Notes under the pieces: generated by a model
Seen by the model: only the letters and a program-made list of their open reading frames with translations
Databases searched by the model: none
Told to the model about the DNA's origin: nothing
Origin: Todiramphus chloris collaris
Taxonomy: Eukaryota; Chordata; Aves; Coraciiformes; Alcedinidae
Assembly (NCBI GenBank): GCA_025345505.1
Contig: JANVCC010000130.1
Location: 3,570,453 to 3,634,452, forward strand
Direction of reading: 5' to 3'
Length of the DNA: 64,000 nt
Made by a program: the position numbers and the translations under genes
Shown: in pieces, positions 53,591 through 64,000 of the stretch
How the letters are laid out: each line of letters starts with the position of its first letter
Position numbering within the stretch: position 1 is the stretch's first letter

Positions 53591-56203
53591 GCTTCATAGA
53601 GAGACATGGATTCATAGAGGAACACTTCAAGCAATAATTGTTTTCTCAAGGACAGAACTTTCTTATGAATCTTTAATCAATTTCCTTGTTAGAGCATCTT
53701 TGTACATAGAGGATTCTAATGAAGGTAAATGCTGCTTTTGAATAAGCACCCAAGAACTTCATCTGAGAATCAAAATTCTTGCGAGGTGTTACGTATGTTG
53801 CATGTAGTGCCCTACTTCTGACTGAGATACCATTTTTCTTTCCTGTGTGGTTGCTATGGTCCGAGTGTAAACTGTGATTCTGGAGTAGAATTGCTTTACT
53901 ATTGAAAGATTCTTTATCACAGTTATTACTTCTGATTGGCCGTGGTTTGTTTATACTTCAGTGACATTGGGATCTCAAATTCTAAGGTATTTTTAATATA
54001 TATAGTATCTTGTTACACTTATGTCATATGCAAACCGAGTCAGTCTCTGTTTCACTTTGAACTGTGCAGAGTCCTGAGAGCAGTCTATATTTGAAAGGAA
54101 AAAGGAATGCTGTTAAAAATGCATTTATAAACATATATGTATGTACATATATATAAAGGAATACATGGGAATGAAACCAGAAGAATGTGAACGCATATTA
54201 TTTATTTACTTCTCTTTGTCTGTGACTATACTACCATCAGGGTACAACCCTATTCCTATAGTGATGTTGCTGGAATCTTCTAGAAAACTTTGATTAACAG
54301 GACACTAATAGAATTTTCTTTGAGCCCCAGCACATAGCGAGTGAAGATATAAAAGAAGATGTCAATCCTGTGTGCCCTTGAAGCAGTTAGCACAGTTCCA
54401 AGGCAGAACTCATTTGTGCTGTCAACTTCGTGGCTATTTTCTCTCTTACAGATAAGACTATTTTCTTGTAACTAGTTGAGAAAGAGTAAATTTGGTAGCA
54501 TTTGGAAACTCTGCTGTAATCTGTTCCTTTCAAGTGGCTTCACAGAACTTCTGAGGTGGATGCTGAGTCTGAGTTTACTCTAAATCCTTTAAAGTCACGA
54601 TACCATAGGATTAAAAATTCTGAGTCATGGGAAAGATCTACAATGCCAAGAAAATGCAGAGTTTAGGAGCAAAGGGAGCCTTAGATTTGTTACTGTAGCA
54701 CATTCTTCCATGTGGGAGAAGAAGAGGTTGGTGAAAGAGATGGCATTTTCCTTCAGAATGCTATTTCTGTTCTAAAAACTTCAGAAGTGAAATATATTAA
54801 CAAAGGGATGTTTATTTAAACAAAAAATTACTGTTTAATTCTTACATCTTTTATTTCATCGTGTTCAGTTTATTCCATGCTCAACCTTTATGGTACCAAA
54901 CTTTTCCCTAACATGACCAAAAAATATGTCACATGACAATCAACTTCCGTAACTGGAAGACCACAAAGCTGCAGCATAAAAAGCTGACTATCAAGGAGTG
55001 AGCTCATTATAACCCCACATCAGCAACATTTAAAAGAAAAACAGAAAAATACTGGCTAAGATACTGCTTTTTTCTGTAGGTTATTTATATTTTGATTCTG
55101 GCAAAAAACTGTGAAAAATCACTCGTAAAGGACGGATGCTACATTGACACAGAGCCAAGGGAAAAGCTTTACAGTAGAAATTGACTCTATGACTGCAAGT
55201 GTGGAAAAGCAAAAAGAATTAGAGAACATTAATTCAAGTAACACAGCAAAACCGAGGCACGGGATTGGTGTATAAACAGCTTTAACTGTATATATTCATT
55301 TCAGTGGCTCTGAAAACAAATGGAAGATTACTGGGATAAGATTAACTGTAACAAATGCAAGGAAATGTATGAAGCAGTTGGAAAAGCTTTTTATAGTAGA
55401 GCAGTTAAATCTAGTTAATTGCGTTTGATTTTTGTTTGCATAATTACTTCCATTGTTCCACTGAACTCCTGCTGAATGTCCAACATAGTCGAACTGTCAT
55501 GCCGTAATTAAAAAAAAAACCAAACCAGAATAGAAAACGAATACTAATCTGATTAGTGTTGTGTTACATGCTTTAAGATGTGTGCCGCTCGTACTGGTTG
55601 AGAGGTGCTTCACACTTAGCTGAGGAGGTAATCCTTGATTTAAAACAAAGCAACCGCTCTGATAAGGTGGTATTGTTAATGGAAGCGTTTGACCATATGT
55701 GAAGGTAACAAAAGTCATTCCGTTCACTGTTGCCATGTGGTAAGAAGGTCATGAGTAAGTCTTTGTAATGAGAAGCCCAATTTATTTTAATTCCAACTGT
55801 GACCCCTCGCACAGTCATTGTCGAAGCTAGTAGCCTTTTATAGCACCATTAGCAGTAACCAAGGATGACCTTGTCCTGAGGTTGCTGTATTAATGTCTGT
55901 TGATCTGTACATGTGCAGTAGGTTTTATAAATCTTGAACTGGGTGTATTGTAGAAGTGTAGAGCATCCGACTTACTGGCAAGAAGAAAAATATGCATGAT
56001 ACGATGTACATAGAGCTAACTTTTTGTGGGTATTACTTATTTAATCAGATTTCTAAAATAAAATCACATAATGCTCTTGGAGCACATTCAATACATTAAA
56101 AATTGAAGACCGAGGTAGAAGAATATCTTGAAATGCATGCATCTCCTCTTTATCTGTGGCACAGGCACAAAATCTGCTTGTGTCTGGAGGAATCAAGCTG
56201 AGA
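53591..56203. other. Non-coding DNA
   Basis: AT-rich unique sequence with a TATATG/TACATA patch at about 54130-54158. No gene or mobile element recognised. Confidence 0.6.
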
Positions 56204-56395
56204 CCATGTGTAGTGGGTCTGGCTGAGCTGCTTTTCCCCATCCAGCCCTCACGCTGTAGCACTGGGAGCTGGAGGGTGTTGATAACACACCCGTGTTATG
56301 ACTGCCAGTGCTCACACGGCACCAGAGGATGGGGGGCAAGATGGGGGAGAAGATACAACCAACCTGAGCTGACCAGTGGGCTATTCCATACCATA

Positions 56396-56403
56396 TGACG
56401 TCA
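56396..56403 (+). promoter_or_regulatory. CRE palindrome TGACGTCA in the LTR U3
   Basis: A perfect 8-bp cAMP-response element (CREB/ATF site) lies 7 bp upstream of the TATA box. It retains its CpG, which is often lost in old inserts. Confidence 0.65.
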
Positions 56404-56410
56404 GCTCAAC

Positions 56411-56416
56411 TATAAA
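56411..56416 (+). promoter_or_regulatory. TATA box of the LTR
   Basis: TATAAA (in aactataaaggg) lies just after the CRE. The expected transcription start would be about 56440 on the + strand, the same strand as LARGE1. Confidence 0.6.
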
Positions 56417-56682
56417 GGGAGAGGGCAGGAGGAGGTTGGGGGGGCATTCTGCTTTGTCCTCCAAGCGGCTGCTACGTGTTCCTGGAGCCCTGCTTCCTGG
56501 ACTTGGCCCAACATCGCCTGCAGATGGGAAGTAGAGAATAACATCTTATGTGTCATAACCCACAGCTCTTTGCTTTGCGTCCTATTCTCTCCCTGCATGC
56601 CATGCTGACGGGGGTTGGGGGGAGTGATAGAAGGGCTTGGTGGTCATCTGGTGCCGTGCCAGGGTCAACCCACCACACCATG

Positions 56683-59600
56683 TTTCAAACTGCAACCTTC
56701 CTTACCAGAAACTCTCCCAAGCATTCCCTTTCACTCTGGGGCTTATTTTGGTTTCCCTTACTTTGAGACAAACCCAATAAATACACTTGAAGTTGCAGAT
56801 GTTCACTGTGGCTCATTTAGGTGAGTTACTAACATTGGACAACAGATAAAGAGGAGCTACTGATTCTCTCTTGGTCAGAGTCTCACACCTAGATCCTGTG
56901 CTTAAATTGGCCAGTTACTTCCTCATTCTTTTTATTTTCTTTCGACATATTTCATGCTATGTATTTCTGAGTACAGGTGCTTAGTTAGCCCAGCTGTTAA
57001 CACTGAAAGCCAGGAGGAACACTGCATGGTTTTGTGTAAGCAGAGTGAACCATCTTAGAGTGTTTGTTATTACAGAGAAGGTAACTATAGCTAGCAATGT
57101 CACATCTGAAGTAGCTTCGTTTTTAACCTGTACCTTGAAACTGCTTTTGAGGACCTTTTTGTCATGTGACAGTGTGATTCATTAGGACTATGGCTTGAAG
57201 AGCAGTGGATGCTGTGCGAGTCTGAAATACAATGGCAAGTTCATATGGCAGAAATATGCCAGTGCTGTTGTGTTCCCTGCTCAGCCCTCACTCCAGACAG
57301 TGTTGCCAGTCATTTTACTTTCATGATGGGTATCAGTCTGGCACTTGTTAAATTGAAAAAAAAAAATTAAGAGCTGCAGTATCTTCTTTCAGTTCATTTG
57401 ACAATGATATGTTAGCTAAATTCTTTATGAGTAAAACCAATAACTGAATACATGATTGAGTCAAAGCTTTTCCTTTAAACTAAGCATCTTCATTACCATT
57501 CATGGATCTTTTATACAATTGCTTGTGTAAGGTTTGCGCAAGATGTATTGTCTAGTTTGGAAAAAAGTGCTCAGCAGGTGTGGTGGTTTTATACACAATT
57601 TTATACACTGAAAACGAGTATTTAAAACTCAAGGGAAGCTATTCACAACTTTGGGGAGATGGAGAGTTAGTGTTAACTTCCTTTAAAATAGTTTATGGCT
57701 CTTTTCTCTTTGAAAGCACCATTAAAAGAAATTATCTCAGCATTTCTTAGGGTGATCTGTCACAGGCTGACTTGTCTGTTTAGGATTTTCCCAGATGTCT
57801 TCCTAGTTAGATAAAGATGTGCATGAATGTGCAGAGTGATTTGGCTGTTTTGTCTGAATGATGACAATCTGTAGAAAACTGAATTTGCCACACTTCAAGC
57901 TTTCCTTTGTAGCTGAATTGGGAATTCAGTGTTGCTCCTTATACTTTCTTAATTTGTTAGGGTACTTAACATTAATGGGGCAGAAAAGCTGGATTTCATC
58001 CTCCATGTGGACCTGTTCAGAAACTTAACTTACATGGATATTTAAAGGAATATATAGGAAAATTCTAATTATTTCTTAAAAATGCAGCCCCAGGATGAAT
58101 TAATCCATTACCAGCACTGTAACTACAAGCTTCAGAGTCTTGGTGTCATCGTCCTGAAAAACTTGTATCAGTGTATTTGTAAGAGCATGATTTCAGAAAT
58201 ATGTTGTGTTGACTCCTGCTTTGCTACCTGGGGATTTTACAGGTATCACTCCCAGGAGCAGTATGTATCTAGTGCACATTGCATTACAAAATGTGGCTAT
58301 TTGCTAATGACCCCACTTGTGAGTTTAAGTTTTCAAAAATTTATGCATGTAGTGATATCAGTGGTGTACTCCATGATGATAAAGGGAAAAAAAAAGTCCT
58401 GCTTAAAGTAAGCAATTCTGTACACTTTACAGTATACACACATATAGCAAGTGTAAAATACAGAAGCCAGGAAATTGTCTTTATTTTTCAAGTGGGCATG
58501 TAAAGGACTCTGTTCAGAACAGTTGTACAAGGTATGCGATGTAAGGAAAAGTAATGAAATGTAATCGTTATCCAAATATAGCGAATAAAGATAAGAGTTC
58601 CTCACAGTTTATCTACTAAATGTGTGTCTCTAACACAGTGACTCTAATACCACAGTTGTGAATATTAAGTTTGTAGATGTATTTTGTGGAAAATCTCTGT
58701 TGTGAGGCATTCATTGTGTTGAAAAGCTGACACAATTGAATGTTTTTTGTGCTGGCTCTGGAAAAATGATAGTTAATTTTGTAATTTCCAAGGTCAGAGT
58801 ACTGTCATGGCCCTCAAAGTAAAGCGTAGTATTGTGGGGTCTATTGAATGTTCCATGAACAGCTCTAAGTTTGCATGATTACTGCAGCCAGGTATCTCCA
58901 GCAGCAGAAGCCTTAGTCTGAACCTATTTCTCATGTCTGTAATTCTCATTTTTGCTCTAATTTGATTTCAGAATTGACTTTTCAGTGCAATATGCTTGGA
59001 GTTGTAGAGCTCAGACATATTTTCAAGACACACAGTAGCCACTGTTAATGTCAGTGTAGACATATAATAATATGTATATATATAATTGCTTATATCAGCT
59101 CTAGTGCTAGTTTAAGCATAAGCCAAAGGGCACTGTTATTAAACGCCTTGTACTGCCAGAGTCTGTGCTTCTTTCCCTATCACTCTCGTAGACCAATTCA
59201 TTTTTTAAAATTAGAAAACATAAACCCTTTCATGCAAAACCTGAACTAGACTTACATGGAATTGAGATTCCTTCTCCAACTTCTCTAGTCAAATACTAGC
59301 TTTTCCTCCCTTTTCAGAAAAAAAGCAAACAATGTGAAACTTTATTTTAATGCCCTGCGTGCCTGCACTAGGATGGTATATTCATTTTCCTGTGAATAAA
59401 AATCATCTGATTATGTTTCCATCTTTGCCTCTCTGAAATCCAGAGCAATTATTTTAAAGAAATTAAAGTTGGAATTTTTTTTTTTTTTTTCCTTCTTATA
59501 AAAACCAGCGGTACTCTCCAGAATCCCCTTCTTTCTCATAGCATATAATCTAAAGCTCCTGATATCCCCATTCGTAACTAAGGAAGGTGCTTTACCAATT

Positions 59601-60162
59601 TTGCTCCTTCCCTGCTCCCCTTTCATATAGCAGTTCATCTGCATTGCTTTTTGAATAGCAGCATGGGTCATTTTAATAACATCCCTCTGTCCCCAAACTT
59701 TACCTTTTATTTTTCAGTTCATTCTCTTGAGTTCATGACCACCTGCAGCCAGATCCTTGATTCACTGGTGTGACTTTTCCTCTTTGGGATCAGGTGAAGA
59801 AATACAGGTGCCTTTCTCTGATCTGCCCAGGTGCACCAGCACATATAGGCATCAAAGAACCCAGACTTTCCGTAGGTTAAGAGAGTGGCTAAAAACCAAA
59901 CAAGAGGTGATGTCCCTTTGTAAGATCAGCTTAGTGTGTATTTAGGTGATATGATGTGTTTTATTGACTTAGTGTCTTAGTCTGACTTCTAAAACTTGCT
60001 TTATTATTAAGTAGTTGTGGATAACTTTGAAATGGGCTCTGCTTGGCAATTGCAGTAACCCTGTTTTTAGCTTTGTTCTTTTAACTCTTCAGGAACACTG
60101 GTATAGTCTAACCTTCTGTAGAGAGATAAGCTGTTAATTATTTTATTTCCTTTCCTTTTCAG
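56683..60162. other. Intron or flank immediately before the LARGE1 exon
   Basis: AT-rich sequence ending in the polypyrimidine tract and acceptor at 60162. AATAAA at 56776-56781 and a strong donor-like TAG|GTGAGT at 56820/56821 lie shortly after the solo LTR. A T run is at about 59468-59490. No coding exon seen. Confidence 0.65.
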
Positions 60163-60170
60163 GGAGTAAT

Positions 60171-60206
60171 ATGTGGGAAGCTGTGGACTATTTGCTTCCG
60201 ACATAG
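60171..60206 (+). other. Small upstream ORF (11 codons) in the LARGE1 5' UTR
   Basis: ATG at 60171 opens an 11-codon reading frame ending in TAG at 60204-60206, 37 nt before the LARGE1 ATG and in a different frame. It has A at -3, a fair initiation context. A short uORF in this position can lower translation of the main frame, but whether it is conserved or used cannot be told from one sequence. Confidence 0.55.
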
Positions 60207-60243
60207 GAACAGCACTGGGTTGGGAACCTGAACTCCTGAGAGA

Positions 60244-60349
60244 ATGCTGGGAATCTGCAGAGGGCGACGGAAATTCCTGGCTGCCTCTCTGACTGTCCTT
60301 TTTGTCCCAGCCGTTACGTGGATTTATCTGTTTGCTGGGAGTTTTGAAG
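60244..60349 (+). CDS. LARGE1: LARGE1 first coding exon (N-terminal 35 residues, partial gene)
   Basis: The translation begins [16 protein letters not shown] and ends [10 protein letters not shown], which I recognise as the amino terminus of LARGE1, a Golgi enzyme that alternately adds xylose and glucuronic acid to build matriglycan on alpha-dystroglycan. Residues 1-10 are a short basic cytosolic tail (RGRRK). Residues about 11-31 form one hydrophobic signal-anchor helix, as expected for a type II Golgi glycosyltransferase. The two catalytic domains lie in later exons outside the window. The ATG at 60244 has A at -3, and an in-frame TGA at 60229-60231 rules out an upstream in-frame start in this exon. 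The 106 coding nucleotides end in GAAG followed by GTAGGAG, a phase-1 donor that matches the split codon after SFE in the family. The paralogue LARGE2 has a different N-terminus, so it is unlikely. Confidence 0.93.
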
Positions 60350-62883
60350 GTAGGAGGGGAATAATGGCTGGGGGTGGGGTGTTTTATGATTTGTATCAGG
60401 GCAGACTAATGCAGATCAGTCATCATTGATTTTATTTAAATAAATCTGTTTAGGCTTGCACAGGAAATAGTTCCCAAGGTGCAGATTTCGACAAAGGGCC
60501 TTCTTTACCCTGTTCTTACTGCTGAGGAGGAGGTAATTGCTGGCCCCAATTATTTTATTTTCCTTTCATCTTTAAACTTCTAAAAAGTGCAACAAAACCC
60601 CTCCATCTTACTCATTTCCTCTCTGTGTTTTCTGATTTTTAGAAGTTGATCTATACTCTGCCCTTAAGATTTTACTTTTAATCAAAATTAACATCTTATT
60701 TCAGATCTACCCTTAATATTATTTAAAAATGTTTAAAAAGTCACCCATATGTATTCTGGGCATTTTTTCACAACTCTTGTTTTTATGGACCTGTGTTTTG
60801 CTGGACCTGTGCGTTAGACCTTATATGTATGGATGTACATGGGCCACTGAGTCTGCACAAATCTAGAAGGTATCTAGGAACAAGAACATGGAGACCCTAC
60901 AGTACAAGCCATGTGCAAGTATGTACAAGCCAGTACAAGATAAGTGTCTGGCGTGATTCTTTGCATAGCGGGCTCTGCTCAGTCATGGCCACTCAGCTGC
61001 AGGCTTTCTCTTCTCCTGTGGTCCAGGCTGCTTCTGTGGACCAGGGAACACATGATGGTACCTAGTTTGTGGAATGTCAGACAGTGGTGGGATGCTACTG
61101 TATAAGGTATAAATGTAGTAGCAAAGGAACCTGTGAAATGTTTTATGGGCTCCTAATGTAGTTGTATAAATGCCTACATGGCCGAAACCTGCAAACACAT
61201 GAGGGCCTTTTCCTGCCTTCGTGTGAAGATCGTTGCTTGTGACCACTGCCTCTATGCTTATTGTGCTAGAAGACTGAACACAGAAAATCAATGAATACCT
61301 GTATACAATCTCTTTATATAAAATCAGTTGGAATACACTTCCCTCTGGAGGTGGTGGATTGCTATAGATGGGATATCTTTCTGTCCTCTTCTTTCTTCAG
61401 GTCGAGATCCTCAATATCAGTACGTTGACTGACAGCTATGTAACTAGCACTTTTTATAATCAGACTTGGAAAGCCACTACTTTGTCTTTTCAGTTGTCTA
61501 TCTGGTGAACTTTTTTCCCTGGCCTTAAAGGAGTTCAGCAGTGATATTTCAGTTAGGTGAGGTTAGAAGATAATGGCTCTCCTATATTTTTGTTACTTTG
61601 CAGCTTTTCTTGTATTTATTTATTCATTTTATGGCTCATTTTGTGTTTGGCAATAGGTGTGTTATTTTGGCAAGAGTTAAAAAAGCTGTTCAGCCTTTGT
61701 AGTTATCTTTGCATGAGGAAAGGTGTTTCAGCCTTTTCAAAACTGCTCAAACACTGGTTTACAGTCTGATCGTTTTTAAAATGCATTGTTTAAAATGTCA
61801 AGCTTCTTTCATGTAACCTTGGCTGATGAATTTTTGCTTTCTTTCAAAACAAAATTGGATTCCAAGTTAAATTACAAATAAGAACGTGTAAAGATTTTCA
61901 GTGTGTATTACATACATTTTTTAATTAGTTACATGCCAGGTACAAATATTTGCTTATGCAAATTTATTTGGTTACTTAAAATTCTGCCTTAATGGGCTCA
62001 TTCTAGAATGACACACTTATGGGATTCATGTTAAATTGGAAATATAAGGGGTGCTGGCTGCATACTTGAAAACTAATGATCTGGCAGGCAGAACAGTACT
62101 GATTTTGTTTGATTTTTAAAATCTGAGCAAATGCTCAGCCTCACCTTTTTCCTGTTAGAAGAATATTATGCTGCCTTGTTGTAATTACTATTTTAATAGT
62201 GTCCACAATTGGTAATGGCATGCTGCTTTAAATTTCTCTGTGTGTAGAATCCTTTGTTTTTACAGAGAGCTCAATACAAATCTTGAAATTTGCTGCTACA
62301 TGGTATTTGAAGTGACTTAAAGCTCTCAGTGTGAATTAATCTTAAATGCAAACCAGGGACCAAAGCCCATTACCTATTAAGAAACTTCGCACTGGAAAAG
62401 AACATATAGAAATGTAGTAACTCTTTCTGTTCTTTTTCTGCATCTGTTTTGCTTTTCTTTTAACTTTTGGACAGGGCATGATTGGTTGGTTAAAAACTAA
62501 AGTCAGTTAAAATATTTATGTAGATGAATAGTGCCTAGAATTTTCCTTTACTTGTGCGTATTACGGATGAGAGTTAAAGCCATTTTGTCATTCTGTCTGA
62601 CTTCTTGTTTTGTACTCCACCATGGTTCACACCATTTACTTATGTTTCCATCTTTCTGTGTATACTTGAGTAAAAAAAGTCTTGCGACAGCATTGTATCT
62701 TGATTTGAAACCAGCTGGAGTGGAGAGTCCTCTCTGTCTTCGGGTACTAATTTGTTTGGTTAATCGTAGGCAGTGTTTCAAGTTTTATTTTCAGTTCATC
62801 TGGTTTTAGTGTCAAGCAAACAGGTCTTGTTACATATTTATCCAGTAAGTTAAAGAAATTGTCAGTACCTGGTATCTTCATAG
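60350..62883 (+). other. Start of the LARGE1 intron after the first coding exon
   Basis: It begins with the donor GTAGGAG at 60350. The reading frame continues 26 codons into the intron before a stop, so retention would truncate the protein. The rest is unique AT-rich DNA with no recognised exon. Confidence 0.8.
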
Positions 62884-63662
62884 ACACACTTAATTATCCT
62901 GTGTGGAAGTGACCTCAGGAATTCTCTGGTTAAACTCCTGCTGAAATCGGGGTAGGCTTTGGGGTCAGGCAAGATTTCTTAGACCTTTATCCAGTTGTGT
63001 CTCAAAAACCTGCAAGGATAGAGACTATGTGGCTCCCCTGAGCAACTTGTACCACTGCGTGACTCCTCGGGTGGAAGGACTATGTCTAGTTTGAACTTCC
63101 CTTACTTCAATTTATGTCTGTTGCTATGTTCCTGTTGATAAAACCCAGGATGCCTTTGGCCTTTATCACTGTCCAGGCATGCTGCTGGCTCATATTTAAT
63201 GTTCTGACCACCAGGACTACAGGTCCTCCCCAGCAGGACTTGACCACATCATGTGCCATTATGAGAGGCTTAATCCTTCCTAGGTGAAGGATAGGACTTG
63301 TTTTGTTCAGTCTTCTAGCCTATCCAGGTTTCCCTGGGAGATACCCTTGCCTGTGAGTTCATTGACTGCAACCCTCAGGCTGGGTGTCATTTGCCATCTT
63401 GATGTGGGTGAATTCTGATGTCTTCTTTGAGTCGTTGATAAAAATATTGGAAAGGACTGGTCACAGCATAGATACTGAGGAACTCCACACATAACTGACT
63501 CCTGGATAGAGCATGAACGAGTGATCATCACCCTTTTAACCCAACATTCCAGGTAGTTTTTCACCCATCTAGTAGTCCACCCATATAGACTGTGAAATCC
63601 CAACTTGGATACAAGGCTGCTGTGGGAGATCATATTGAATGCTGGACTAAATTCAAGGGAGA
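62884..63662 (-). mobile_element. CR1, antisense, with partial reverse transcriptase and an internal deletion
   Basis: On the minus strand, from 63660 downward, the frame reads LEFSPAFNMISHSSLVSKLGF, then WTTRWVKNYLECWVKRVMI, CGVPQYL and NLDRLED. These are the CR1 RT blocks around the FSKAFD and GVPQGS motifs, decayed (FSPAF, GVPQYL). It continues into ORF2 C-terminal sequence (atgagccagcagcatgcctg). Near 63105-63120 it jumps to the 3' UTR (gaagttcaaactagacatag), with about 280 bp missing, and ends near 62884. The 5' side is cut at about 63662 by an LTR. Confidence 0.8.
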
Positions 63663-63668
63663 TTGTAT

Positions 63669-64000
63669 TGTTGTTTATACCGGGAGTGAAGAGATGCAGC
63701 AACACAAAATCAGTAAAGAGAGAGCCAGGAGAGAAAGAAAAAGACACTTTGATAATTTCTAACCCCGTTTTATATACCCTAGCCCCATAGGGTGACTGGT
63801 CAGTGATCACCCATCTCCTAGGGTGATTGGCTAAAGTCCTACAACACCTATTTCAAAATATTTTTCCAATGTACCATAAACAGAACTTAGCAAAACACCA
63901 CATGTTAGTCTAGCTTACAAAAACCATCCTACTGTTTTTCATAACATGAATGAGAAAGGCAGGATTCTCACTGAATATTGTGAGAACCTGAGAAAATCCC
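63669..64000 (-). mobile_element. Antisense endogenous-retrovirus LTR, runs off the window edge
   Basis: Next to the CR1 RT fragment the minus strand shows an LTR-like promoter. A CCAAT box (63826-63830) lies 51 bp upstream of TATATAAA (63768-63775), followed by a leader and an end in AACA at 63669. Upstream repeats of TCACCCTA-type words (about 63790-63825) look like U3 elements. The other end is outside the window, so the length, solo status and target duplication cannot be checked. An open minus-strand frame (63307-63810) runs from this LTR into CR1 by chance. Confidence 0.62.
63768..63775 (-). promoter_or_regulatory. TATA box of the antisense LTR
   Basis: TATATAAA on the minus strand, 51 bp downstream of a CCAAT box at 63826-63830. 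This is typical spacing for retroviral U3 promoters. Confidence 0.5.

Larger units (their letters stand above)
56209..56677 (+). mobile_element. Solo LTR of an endogenous retrovirus with perfect 5-bp target duplication
   Basis: The block starts TGTAGTGGGTCTGGCTGAG and ends CAACCCACCACA. It is flanked on both sides by CCATG (56204-56208 and 56678-56682), a perfect 5-bp target-site duplication. Internal words such as gttgataacacacc, tattccataccatatgacg and cctggagccctgcttcctgg match a family of LTRs common in bird genomes. A CRE palindrome and TATA box mark U3. No viral genes are present. The 469-bp length fits a solo LTR formed by recombination. A 5-bp duplication suggests an ERVL-like origin (inference). 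Confidence 0.9.
60163..60349 (+). other. LARGE1: LARGE1 exon: 81 nt of 5' UTR plus start of coding sequence, with flanking splice sites
   Basis: A strong pyrimidine tract (about 60140-60160) is followed by CAG at 60160-60162, so the exon most likely starts at 60163. The donor is AAG|GTAGGA at 60349/60350. An acceptor in front of the start codon shows that at least one non-coding exon lies upstream, consistent with the multi-exon 5' UTR known for LARGE1 in other vertebrates. I could not locate those exons here. They may be in the 60 kb upstream or outside the window. Confidence 0.85.

Noticed and set aside
63307..63810. Minus-strand ORF of 167 codons as a possible intact gene
   Set aside because: It begins in an LTR and runs into a decayed CR1 RT fragment with altered catalytic-region motifs. 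It is a chance fusion of two mobile elements.
1..64000. CRISPR array, tRNA, rRNA, bacterial operon or phage content
   Set aside because: None seen. The composition, CR1 and LTR content and exon structure are those of a vertebrate intronic region.

Overview
The window looks like a piece of a bird chromosome. It is AT-rich and almost all non-coding. It carries many CR1 retrotransposon copies, four of which (three sense, one antisense) still end in the ATTCTATGATTCT-type 3' repeat typical of bird CR1, and three endogenous-retrovirus long terminal repeats (LTRs). There are no bacterial operons, no dense ORFs, no CRISPR array, and no tRNA or rRNA that I can recognise. I cannot name the species.

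The only gene feature I recognise with confidence is on the + strand at 60163-60349. It is an internal exon with the start codon of LARGE1, the Golgi bifunctional xylosyl-/glucuronyltransferase that adds matriglycan to alpha-dystroglycan. The exon encodes the N-terminal 35 residues (short basic cytosolic tail plus signal anchor), has a good splice acceptor and donor, and ends in phase 1. Everything upstream (1-60162) is therefore LARGE1 5' intron or 5' flanking DNA. Everything after 60349 is the following intron. I cannot identify upstream non-coding exons from sequence alone.

Layout. 1-5600: unique AT-rich DNA. 5604-6060: CR1. 12564-12870: imperfect ~145-150 bp tandem duplication at the start of an unidentified, repeat-like 1-kb block. 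15829-17054: CR1 split by a 565-bp solo LTR (16135-16699). 19806-19927: CR1 tail. 23608-23962: older CR1. 24850-25850: about 1 kb of a very old CR1/L3-like reverse-transcriptase remnant. 25851-40150: long unique stretch with simple repeats. 40150-41175: two antisense CR1 copies, the second internally deleted. 42420-43977: unusual CR1 that keeps its 5' UTR and ORF1 start but joins them directly to the end of ORF2. 51471-51532: CR1 tail. 52637-52871: antisense CR1 with an internal deletion. 56209-56677: solo LTR with perfect CCATG target duplication, a CRE palindrome and a TATA box, pointing toward the LARGE1 exon 3.5 kb away. 62884-63662: antisense CR1 including part of the reverse transcriptase, abutted by an antisense LTR that runs off the right edge.

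No new biological system is evident. The points most worth checking are the LTR as a possible alternative LARGE1 promoter, the 5'-complete but internally deleted CR1, the repeated internal deletions among CR1 copies, the nested LTR-in-CR1 insertions usable for dating, and the unassigned 12.6-13.6 kb block.
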